A DNA stretch of 64,000 nucleotides, taken from NCBI GenBank assembly GCA_001465935.1, contig LNKV01000002.1, forward strand, positions 1,302,001 to 1,366,000. Direction: 5' to 3'. This document shows positions 21,786-31,223 of this stretch, in pieces; the first letter of the stretch is position 1, and each line of letters begins with the position of its first letter. The stretch is from Clarireedia homoeocarpa (taxonomy: Eukaryota > Ascomycota > Leotiomycetes > Helotiales > Rutstroemiaceae). Below the pieces are notes generated by a model. The model was not told the DNA's origin. It saw nothing but the letters and a program-made list of their open reading frames with translations, and did no database searches. Both the position numbers and the translations under genes were made by a program.

Positions 21786-23670
21786 CTACTGCTGTCTCTT
21801 GATTGGGTCGACGATAGGCCACTTGTAGGCATGTTTTCCCCAACCCTTATAAAACAATATACTGAATAGTAAGGCCCCAGCAAACAACACGCACGAATAG
21901 TTCATCGACACTTTATCCACGTCCGCTACTGCTGGCCAGAAACTGAAGAACATGGTGATGATTGAGTAGATCAATCCAATAACGTTGACGATAGGACCTA
22001 GGACTGGACCCATCTTCCAAGGACCCCAGTGAATTTTGTCTTCGGTTGGATCCCGGCGGAGACGCTTCTTGAGCAAGAGACAGATAGGAATCATATAACT
22101 CGTGAAAAATGCCGCCACGACGACCGAGACAATAGAATTGAAGGCTGCTGTACTTCCGATGTTGATGAGCGCCAACAGAACAGAAACTATGGTGCTAACA
22201 ATGATGGCATATATAGGTAGGGCTGTTGATTCATGTACCTTTATAAAATCAGTTATGTGCTCACCAAGGTAAGATCTGACTTACTCGACTAATATACTTT
22301 GAACCTGGCACGCCACTGTCACGAGCGAATGACCAGAGTAGTCTAGATGCGGTTGCCATGATTCCAATTGCAGCAGCTATCAGAAGAATTAAGATAAGGC
22401 AAGTCATGCCAGTTGCGGCGGAGTTAGATTCCGTTGCTTGGGCGAAGATCTCTATGAATGGGAACCCAGTTGGACTTGTCAATGCATCATCAATGTTCCC
22501 CAAGCAAAATAGCAAGGCAATCAGCAAGGCGAATCCCAGAACACCGTTAACCATAATTGACGAGATCATAGCCCATGGAACTGGTTTACGTTAGCTGACC
22601 AATGAAAGTATATCAGGCCATATGGCTTTATATACCCACTGTGCTCGCGTTGACAATTTCTTCACTCATGTGGCAAGCAGCGTCGGCTCCTGTAGAATGT
22701 TAGGAGGGCTCAGTATATATCCACAAAGAGAGGTCTTACCAAGGAAGGAGAAAACACTGGTAACGAGCCCAATGAAAAATGATACACCATCAGTTTGCCA
22801 TCCACCTTCATTGAGGAAAGTTGCAAAAACTTCTCTTGCGGATCCATGCGGAGAAAGATAGACCAGAGGGATTAGAATTCCAAAGAATCCTAGGATATGA
22901 ACACAAAGTACCAAGCCCTCGATCTTCGGTAGCCAGCGAGCAAGAAATGTGTTGATAAATATCATGAAAGTGAGGATTGCATATAGCATCAATGTTGCTT
23001 GCCACCTTTCTGGAACATACTCTGGATGATTCAATACCACAAGTCCTTGAATCATTGTTGCGCATAGAAATGCGACACTTGCTTGGCCCGCTTGCCACCC
23101 AATTACCGTCAACCACCCTGTGATGTAGGAAAGAAATTTCGCATGAGACTTTGGAGCGAGAATCGAAACCCAGTGGTATTGTCCGCCAGATAAGGGCATC
23201 CTACTTTGTCAACCATAGCGACCTCGACAGCGAAAAGTAGACTTACATCGATGCCATTTCAGCCAGACTTGCAACGGTCGCAAGAGTTCCTATCCACTAG
23301 AAACATACCGTTAGTCTCGAATTGGAGGGGCCAGTCTGAACACTAGCTGAGGTCGAGATTCTGTAGACGAGCGAATGCTTACACAGAAGATATAACCATA
23401 TACCAAGCCTGCTGGACCACCATTCTGGAAGCCATAAAGAAAGACAGCAAACATTCCCTCCCAAGTAGACAGTAAACTACACACGAAACCTGCAATGGAC
23501 AAAAATCCAAAGTTGCGCTTGAGTTGCTGCGGTTTTCCATAATACGCCATTTCTTGGTCATCCCTGCTTGTACTACCCTTCAAACGTGAAGATGGTATAT
23601 TGTAAGCTTTATTTGATGAGGAAGTCCTGTCGATGACGCCCATCTCGACGTTCCTCTTGTCGTCGTCCAT
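21786..23670 (-). CDS. APC-superfamily amino-acid/GABA permease
   Basis: Six exons (23670-23383, 23296-23247, 23200-22740, 22689-22636, 22580-22285, 22238-21786) give 533 aa in unbroken frame. The cytosolic N-terminus is followed by about 12 hydrophobic segments. The family hallmarks are visible: GFLSIAGFVCSLLSTWEGMF at the start of TM1, ASLAEMASMMPLSGGQYHWV across exons 2-3, FLGADAACHMSEEIVNAST in exon 4, and FARDSGVPGSKYISRV in exon 5. The last is the conserved 'ARDxGxP' loop of fungal GABA/choline-type (UGA4/HNM1/BAT1) permeases. It should import an amine or amino acid across the plasma membrane with protons; the substrate is not decided by sequence. All six exons retain splice consensus and there are no in-frame stops, so it looks intact. 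Confidence 0.93.
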
Positions 23671-25245
23671 TTTGTCTACAAGAAATTTAAGACTTCAGAA
23701 GCTCGTCGAGAACTAACCCCAAGAACCAAAATGCAAGATAGATAAATAAGAGAAAAAGCAAAAAGAGAAATAAAAAGGACTGCGGGGGTAGAAATGTCTC
23801 TACATCATTTGCAGAAGAATAGAAATACCTTGCATAAACCATCAAATGGTAGATAGGAAAAGCAACCCTTGACAGTAGGAAAATGTCTCATTGTGTGCAC
23901 CCCGATGCATTGCTACTAGCTGCATCGTTCGGGATCAATTCTAGATATTTTTTCTATGGTGCAAGGGATGAAATGGATAGTAAGATTCGTCCATTTTTTT
24001 TGGTGATGTTGCATTGATGCAAAGATAGCGGGGAAGAATCCTAAAGGGAGAGGGTTACAGTACAGTAGATAAGGTTAAACTCTTCACGTGCTTCGTACCT
24101 CATTAGTAATATGTGTAAGGAGCATATCCTTCGCCCACGTCGCTTCAATAAATTCCAATCCACAAGTATCACAAAAACTGTCTGGATGCGGTTGATCAAC
24201 TAAGGAGTTACATGAGGACAAAGCGCGACACCTTACCTCTCTCCATTGCAGAAAGAATAGGTCTAACCATTTGCTACACCTAAGACTATTACAGTAGGTT
24301 TTCGTTGGGCTTTATCGATCCTATCTTCCTTACCGACGGGGTGGAATTAATCGATTTTTACCTCGAAACCATGGGCGCAGCCGTTCAGCCTACTAAGCCA
24401 ACATCTTCATAGAATGCTTAAATCCCTGGTAGGCGTACGAATGGCACAATTCCAAACATTCACAGCGACTAGCACATGGCCGGAAACTCGAAAATGCGCC
24501 GGTCGGAGATGTGCTCCTCTTGCCCTGAGACTTAGTTCGAGAGAGTTCGAGAGAGTTCGAGAATTGGCGCAATGCAGTCTTTGCGATATCGTAATTCATT
24601 TTACCCTTTCGTGTAACTTGACATGACGGTTTCATGCCAGGCACCAAGCAACGAAAGGCGGCCTTTCATCACCATCGAATGAATGATGCATGATCCTCAT
24701 TTTGTGGCTATCTTTCACCAGGCCGCAAGTGCGTGGGATTTTTATACCACACGAATTCAAGGATCAAGGAACTATGAGGTTATATCCTCGTGGGGTGATA
24801 TTGCAGTTGCATTCCCCCAAGGGTTCCGGCATAATTGCAATGAGCTAATACAAATCACCCTCAAATGTTCGAAAACAACATTCGAGAATCACATCAAAGC
24901 TCACGGGAACTGTGGCTATGGGCACAATTGTCGAGGCATTTTCCATCGAGTTGGTAAATTGAAGTTTGGAAACCCTCACAATCGGGAAAAGCAAATTCAG
25001 CCGCCTGCAATGCGCTCCGGGTTCTTGATCACGGGCTTGTCGCCAGGAGCCGTTAACCCCTTGCATCGTTCAGTGACGTCTTTTTTTTTTAACACAACGC
25101 CGGAAATCCCATATCATGTTCCCGTACATCTCAAATTTCTGGGATAATCGATGGATTTATGCAATCATTTAGAAAGAAGATATGTATAACTCACTCAAAT
25201 GCCGTTCAATGTATGAGTTTCTTTGATTCATTCTCATGATCCAAG
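23671..25245. other. divergent spacer, permease / Pth11-like gene
   Basis: This 1.6-kb spacer lies between two divergent starts and contains both promoters. A 10-bp tandem repeat lies at 24535-24562. The 154-codon plus ORF at 24683-25147 has no domain and is not called. Confidence 0.4.
24535..24562. repeat. 10-bp tandem repeat (GTTCGAGAGA), about three units
   Basis: GTTCGAGAGA is repeated almost three times in the divergent spacer. It superficially looks like tRNA T-loop sequence (GTTCGA), but no cloverleaf can be built. Confidence 0.8.
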
Positions 25246-26807
25246 ATGACACCGGTATTATCACCACGAAAAATCATAATTTCAGAGTTCAATGAGGGAC
25301 CTATTGTGAATATTGCGACATGGATGGGGCTCACAGGAATGATACTCGGGGTCATGGTGAGAATTGGGAGCAAGTATTTCGTACTGCGTCGATGGAGCAC
25401 CGACGATGTACTGATTTTAGTAACCATGGTGAGTTTGAGGCGGAGTATATGGCGAGTTGGAAGACTGACAGTAAATAGTGCTTCGGCATATGCCATAGTA
25501 TCATGCTCTCAGAAATGGTTGAGAAGGGTGGTTTAGGACGACCTCAAGATACCCTGAGTACAGAGACGTTAGGTAATTACCAAAAGGTTCTCCCTGTCGT
25601 CCTTGTCGAGTCTTTCGAAAGGCTAATGTTGAAACAGTATGGATATGTATCGCAACTATTCTATATACCAGCGCTATGTTTCGGAAAGCTCTCCACTCTT
25701 TTCTATCTTCGAGCCTTAACTCCTAACTCGGGATACGCCATTGTTAATCGTGCGATTGAAATCTTTGTGATGGCTTCGGCGATCAGCGCAGAGCTTTCCA
25801 TTGTATTTCAATGCGGCGTCCCTGAACCGTTCGCCATTCTTTCTAATCATTGTTTTAATCCTGTAAGTACTATCTATTGCATACGACCTATAAGCTAATA
25901 CAACAAAGCTCGTGTTTTGGGATATCGTTGGATCATTCGACATCTTCGCTGACTTCGCCATTGTTTGTTTGCCAATCATTTTGGTATGGGAATTGCAAAT
26001 GCCATTCAAGCGAAAAGCAGTCGTATTCATGGCATTTGGAACAAGGATATTGTAAGTGAACCTCTCGCTGATAAGTTAGTCATGATCTAATTATAAACGA
26101 GTATTCTCCCTCTCTCAGTTATTCGTTTATACGTTCTCTCCCACAATTCTTCTCCGTCTCTCCCAGACCAGACCCTCGTTTCCTACCACAATTATCTCTG
26201 GACGACCATTCAAGTCAACTCGGCTATCTTTCTTACCTGCCTGCCGTTCCTCAAGCCATTTATGGAGGCTATGTCCTCTGGTGCACTAGGATCCACTGTC
26301 AAGCCTATGGATTCATCATACAGCAACCAAGAATCCAAATTAAGCACACTGCTATCCTCACGATCTGCATGGAAGTCCTCCAAAACCAAATCATCCAAGA
26401 CACCTCGCCATCTCCACACCATAACCTCCTTCCAAGACGAAGACTTCGAATCCATTACCCCAGCAATTACGCCGCCGAACCCGAACCCAAACAAATCTCC
26501 GATCTTCGGTCTTCGGTACAATAATAAAGCCGAAGATGAGAATGGAGAGGAACTGGGGACTTTAAGACCAGATGGCACAATGAATTATTCCCACATTCGT
26601 CGCTCGACACCCGATGATCAAGAACAGGCTGAGAGAAGTACAATTGGGAGCGATCAGATGATTATTCGTCGTACGACCGAGTGGGATGTGAGGGAAGATT
26701 TCGAGGATGAGAGGAGGGGTCGTCGTTCGAGAGACGAAGATAAAGGCGAGAAGCAAGAGGAGGCTAATGATTATTGGGGTAGGAAGGGGACACATTACGT
26801 TGCTTGA
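25246..26807 (+). CDS. fungal rhodopsin-domain (Pth11-like) integral membrane protein
   Basis: Five exons (25246-25428, 25479-25586, 25638-25862, 25909-26051, 26102-26807) give 454 aa. About seven hydrophobic segments occupy the first ~280 residues. Family landmarks are IATWMGLTGMILGVMVRIGS followed by RRWSTDDVLILVTM in exon 1, YVSQLFYIPALCFGKLSTLF in exon 3, and VFWDIVGSFDIFADFAIVCL in exon 4. A final membrane segment ends ...FLTCLPFLKPFM. A long hydrophilic cytosolic tail of ~190 residues, rich in Ser, Asp and Arg, completes it. The family (Pfam 'fungal rhodopsin domain', which includes the Magnaporthe surface-sensing receptor Pth11 when fused to CFEM) is expanded in plant-associated fungi. 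There is no CFEM domain here. The exon-5 acceptor (26100-26101) is weak but is the one that keeps the frame. Confidence 0.82.
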
Positions 26808-28475
26808 AATTTTCATATGGGCTGTTAAAATACAGTGGGGTTTTACATGGATGGTGAGTGGGTTTGGAAATGGGATTAGGATGCTAAGGCTGGAAAAGGT
26901 ATGGAGCCATGTTGGAAAGTCCATAGGCTGACAATATATACAATTTTCAGACTGAAAATTACTTCCTCAGAAATATGTCCTTGTTGTTCGATACAGTCTT
27001 ACTGTTCAAGATACTCTTGGTGTCTGAGGTTTGTGGTGGTCCTTATGCGGGTGTGGCCAGCAATGGGCAATCGCCTTTTGTACACCAGAAGTAGTTTCAG
27101 GTAGATAAAGGAGACATGAGCCACAAGATGGTCGGAGTTTTGGCACTATGAAGTGACAAAACTCTGGATGCTGGGTGTAGTGGCAGCAGACTTATGGCAT
27201 GGTGATCGCGAGTTCCACAATTTTGTGACTAGTAAATGGTGAAGCCATGGGAAAGGACGTGATTTTGACCCAGAAAAGCGAAGCTACAGAAATCAACTGC
27301 TAATGTTTGAGAGATGTATGAAAGCGTTTATGAACGTCGAGGGGAGTAGTTGGCTCTCAGGTTTGTTGTGGCATCGATGTGCATGTAGGCCGTGATGTTC
27401 CCTGCGCGCTTCGTCATACCAAAAATGATGATATTGTTGCAATGGTTGGTCGAGGACTGTGCAGATATAAGTTAGTGCTGGTACATAATTGATCAATGGT
27501 GGCAAAGGATGCAATCATGGAGAAACGAGATCTATACTTGCCTGAAACTTCATTATCACACTTGCTCGTGAGTCAGCGTCGCTCAAGTGGGTTGTGTTCC
27601 TCTAATCGCGCGGTGCCAGTTGATGCATTCTAGCATGACCGCAAATATAATTGAACCATTGAACAGGCGTCCTTGCAGGCTGGGCGGAACGAAGGCAGAG
27701 AACCAGTCGTTGTCCGATCAAGAAATTATCTATCATTTGGGATGATAGCTGAATGAGTTGCCAAGTGCACATCGTCATAGCTATATCTTGGTGATTGTCG
27801 TGTGTTGTACTTGCCGCATCTTTCTGCCTTTCAGCTGGATATGCAAGGATTAAGCCCTCGCTGCCGTCGATACGGAAAAAGGTCCTGCCAGTCCCGGAAA
27901 ATCCGAATATGGATTAGGTACTCGTCGAGGTGGTTCGCGCTAGTGAACGCACAAAGGTGAACTTCTCTCGATTTAAATTCCTTTCTTTTCTTCCCCAACG
28001 AACATCACAAACACACATGTATTTTCCAATCCAGTCCACCGCAGTTCCATCGTTAACATTCCCGTTTGATTGTTTATTGTTGCATACTCAATTCTGTCAA
28101 AGATTGCAGTTCAATTGAAGAGTACTTCCCTTCGATTTCACTTCTTCTCGTCGTTATGGTGGATTTGAGGCCAACAATCCATCCTGCGCGTCAATCCTGC
28201 CCGCCCTCTGCACACATCATTGCTTTTTTCGTTTGGTTGTTTCGTTCTTTAGGTTGATCTTGTACAGTTTGTTGTAGCTTATTACTGTAATCAGACTAAT
28301 TTCCTTGAGAACCTGAGACACTGGAGTGCTTTCATTGTCCAAAGGTTTTTGGGGTGTTGTCGTCGGCCTGTTACTTCCCTCCATCACACTACCACATTAT
28401 ATCTTTCCTTTGGTTGTTCATTCTTCAGGCTTGTTTGAAACAATGGGTTGTAGCTGATTGCTGTTACCAAACTGA
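26808..28475. other. gene-free spacer before the retroelement relics
   Basis: This 1.7-kb stretch has no supported gene. Short ORFs on both strands lack domains. Repeated similar phrases occur (for example TTTGGTTGTTTCGTTCTTTAG near 28235 and TTTGGTTGTTCATTCTTCAGG near 28410, each followed by TTGTAGCT and AT-rich sequence), which suggests old repeat-derived DNA. Confidence 0.35.
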
Positions 28476-28916
28476 GCCGCAACAGCACAAGAGCACGTAA
28501 TCAATATCGCGAACACACAGTCGACAGTCGCGAGCTACATCGCCAATCTCAAGAGCTGTCTCGAAAATAAAGCGATACCAACCGAAGCCCAGCTGGTATG
28601 TATGTGCTCGGATCTCGAAAAGAAACCTCAGGACGCGGAAGGGAACTATATCGCCGACATCGCAGCAGGGGAGAAGATCAGAAATATGATAGATATCGAC
28701 GAGATGCCTTTACCGAATAACTTTACTACACTGGATGGCCAAAAATTACGCCTAGAATATGCTAGAGCCTGTTTCCTTGCCGTTCAACAAGATGCCTTGT
28801 CCGAAGCAATCAATGGTAGAGGAAGTGACACGATCATGACCGGAACAGATGAAACTATTACGACGGAAACAGCTAAATGTAATAACACAAGCATGACAGA
28901 TGAAGCTACACCTTAG
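28476..28916 (+). pseudogene. unrecognised truncated ORF beside retroelement relic
   Basis: The frame is open from an upstream TGA (28473-28475) to TAG at 28916, but the first in-frame ATG is at 28602. The translation is coding-like (for example ANTQSTVASYIANLKSCLE, then LDGQKLRLEYARACFLAVQQ), with a Thr-rich end. It runs directly into the integrase relic in another frame. It could be the N-terminal part of a retroelement ORF or an unrelated inserted fragment. No family is recognised. Confidence 0.3.
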
Positions 28917-29433
28917 GTTTTCCCCCTTCGAGATCCAATATGGGTATAAGCCTGCTAGTGCTTTCGAAGCCACCTTTCCTTCCTTAAGGCGTACAGCCTT
29001 GAGCGCATAGGTTGCTGATATCAGGAGTTGCGGTTTGGACAGGTTCTCCCCGAACGCCGATGATCATGTTGAGCTGGTTTTCGATTATATTGCGAAGCGA
29101 TCAGAGACGTTGACGAAGGTCTTAGGTGCCAACGAGTACTAGAAGGATCGGTAAAAGGAAAGGTACGATAGGGGAACTAATTTGAGGATTTTCACTTCTG
29201 GGCAGCTAGTTATGCTATATGATGGGACTTCAGCTAAGAAGAAGCTAAAACCTGCTTGGAGAGGTCTTTTTATAGTTACTGGGCCTAGAGGAGATTATGA
29301 TAGGTCTTACAAGATTCGGCAAATAGACAGGACACTGATTCGTTATTCTTATTACAGGGATTATCTCAAGGCATTCAGACTACGAGAAGGCTATCTGCGG
29401 ACTAGAGAAGAGGAAACTCTGCCTATCTACTAG
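28906..29433 (+). mobile_element. Ty3/gypsy-type integrase C-terminal relic
   Basis: One reading frame from 28906 to 29433 carries the end of a retroviral-type integrase/polyprotein: LRFSPFEIQYGYKPASAF, the 'xxSPFxxxYGxxP' box at the end of the integrase core, then RYDRGTNLRIFTSGQLVMLY and KLKPAWRGLFIVTG, the small SH3-like C-terminal domain. Three in-frame stops interrupt it (TAG 29008-29010, TAG 29140-29142, TAA 29152-29154) without any frameshift. All three can arise from CAG/TGG/CAA by C-to-T or G-to-A changes, as expected from repeat-induced point mutation. The reverse transcriptase and core catalytic residues are absent upstream, so the copy is 5'-truncated. Confidence 0.7.
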
Positions 29434-29902
29434 AACATTCGACTTGGAAAAGCTTTTTATAAACTCCCTAAAACCGTACGGAGTATCCCTGGTACCCGGG
29501 CTAATATATATAAGTATCTTTCAGGAGTGTCCTACTTGTTCGAGGAATAGGGGTACAAAAGCTTAAGTTATCGGTTGTGAGGGTATATATTATAGTTCTG
29601 CTCTAGTTGCTTACTGCTCTCCGTTGTTTTAAAGGATCATTTACTATATTGCTACATAGAGGTTTGTTGTAAGTCTCGCGGGGGCTCGACTTTGTCCTTG
29701 GGAGTAGTAAACAGGGTCTAGTCATTAGAGATGTCTTATCAGAGATATCAGCTCGCTTAGCAGGTTTACCAGGGGGGTTGCTTTGCTAGAGATACTCGCT
29801 CGTCTAATTAGCTTGTCAGGGTTGGGTTCTCGTTTATTAGCTTTACCCACTATGTATGTATCTTCACGAGGACAGGTTCTCTAGATAGTCAAGTCCACTT
29901 AA
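29434..29902. mobile_element. AT-rich linker between integrase and gag relics (possible LTR)
   Basis: This stretch lies after the integrase end and before a gag-like frame on the same strand. That is where a long terminal repeat would sit if two tandem copies once shared it. It is AT-rich with TATATATAAG-like sequence near 29505. Clear TG...CA ends, a primer-binding site or a polypurine tract could not be fixed, so the LTR reading is inference. Confidence 0.25.
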
Positions 29903-30970
29903 TCTGATATTCACACCCATCCATCTTTCTACGAGAGCCCCCAAGCTTCAGATACATCGTTCGACCGCCTCCTCCGAGGAACCTATTCGTCGAAGCTCAA
30001 CCCATCTATATCACTGACCCCTCCGACTCCTGAGTTATCTTTGAGAGCAGAACTGAACAGAATTCACCTAAACTCAGAGAACCGCCTTCAGATATCAGGT
30101 AACAGCTTGTCCACTCCCCTGTCCTACAGCTCCCCCGGTTCCCTCAACTATACTCTACCAGACAACTACTTTAAGGCGCAGGGGTTTTGTGTAACGAACC
30201 ATTAGTATCTCGTTTACCAACTACTTACGACCTATACAATTTTCATTTCAATCTTCAAACTAAAGGCCTTTAAGAAGTTAGCTTATCTCCCGGAACTAAC
30301 TAGTGACCTCAGCGAATCGTCGTCCGACGAAAGTCCTCACGCTTCAGACACGTTATTCAACCTCCTCCTCCGTGGCATTGATCTGTCGGAGCCTACCCTA
30401 TTTATACCGACAACCCCCCCAATACCTGAACTATCCTTGAGAGCAGAGCTAAATAGGATCTATCTAAGCACAGAGAACCACGCTCGGATATCGTATAACA
30501 ACTCGTCCTACAGTTCCCCTAACTACCTACTATCCGACAGTATAACTCCCAACACTATAAACGGCACAGGGCCAGAACAGGCGTCTAGTAATAAGCTGCC
30601 TGAGTTCAAACTAGTAGGCCAGTATAACGGAAAGATCCCGGCTACTTGTTGGTTACACCGCCTTACAGACGATTTCCGCCAAGCAGGGCAATACCCCCCA
30701 AGCCCTTCCCTGTTCCTAGAAAGCGTAGAGATACTCCTTGAGGGAGCCCCGGCCAAGAAGTTGGACTCTAACCCCCGTATCCGAAGCATCATGGACCAAT
30801 TGGAGAAAGCTACTCAAGAGGACATGGACACAGTCAAGCAGTGGTTAAAGGACGAGTACCCTGTAGATGTCGCTGACCTCCCCGTGACAGGTGTTGCAGT
30901 CAGCCCGTACCGAAGAGGCAACAGAAAAGAGATTGTGGATGCAGGCAAAGTTGATGTAATCGCTACCTAA
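29903..30970 (+). mobile_element. gag-like retroelement relic with in-frame duplication and one nonsense codon
   Basis: A single frame runs from 29903 to a TAA at 30970 and is broken only by TAG at 30203-30205. The C-terminal half has the capsid pattern of fungal gypsy gags: KLPEFKLVGQYNGKIPATCW, then LHRLTDDFRQAGQYPPSPSL and FLESVEILLEGAPAKKLDS. The N-terminal half is a duplicated module: ASDTSFDRLLRG...ELSLRAELNRIHLNSEN at 29945-30090 and ASDTLFNLLLRG...ELSLRAELNRIYLSTEN at 30341-30480. The offset is exactly 396 bp (132 codons), so the duplication keeps the frame. No zinc knuckle follows. Gag identity is by pattern only. Confidence 0.6.
29945..30545 (+). repeat. imperfect direct repeat, 396-bp offset, inside the gag-like relic
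   Basis: Copy A (about 29945-30180) and copy B (about 30341-30545) align with a constant offset of 396 bp. Both begin GCTTCAGA and share TTGAGAGCAGA and CAGAGAACC blocks. They differ by many substitutions, so the duplication is old, and the shared protein motifs suggest it was once under coding constraint. Confidence 0.75.
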
Positions 30971-31223
30971 ACTAGGGTATGTCTGAACGATACGTGACCC
31001 AACAGCAACACCCATACTTATACAGTACCCCCACATCACTACCCCACGTGCCTCTCACTTTCCCTCTCCGTATCTGCATTACTCGATTCTTCCACCCATC
31101 ATCCTACAAGGAAATATTCATCTGCTCGTTACTGCTCTATTCAAACAAAACATTCCATCACTCTCAAAGAACATAAACGAATCTCCTTCCCGAATCAGTG
31201 AAAAGTATCGCCCCCAACCACAT
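30971..31223. other. 3' flank of the DUF3638 gene
   Basis: This short spacer lies between the gag relic and the giant gene's stop and probably contains its 3' UTR and polyadenylation site. Nothing else is recognised. Confidence 0.4.

Noticed and set aside
24535..24562. GTTCGA-rich sequence resembling a tRNA T-arm
   Set aside because: It is a 10-bp tandem repeat. No A box, acceptor stem or cloverleaf can be formed. No tRNA or rRNA gene was found in the window.
24683..25147. 154-codon plus ORF upstream of the Pth11-like gene
   Set aside because: No recognisable domain, an opposing ORF in the same stretch, and location in a promoter region.
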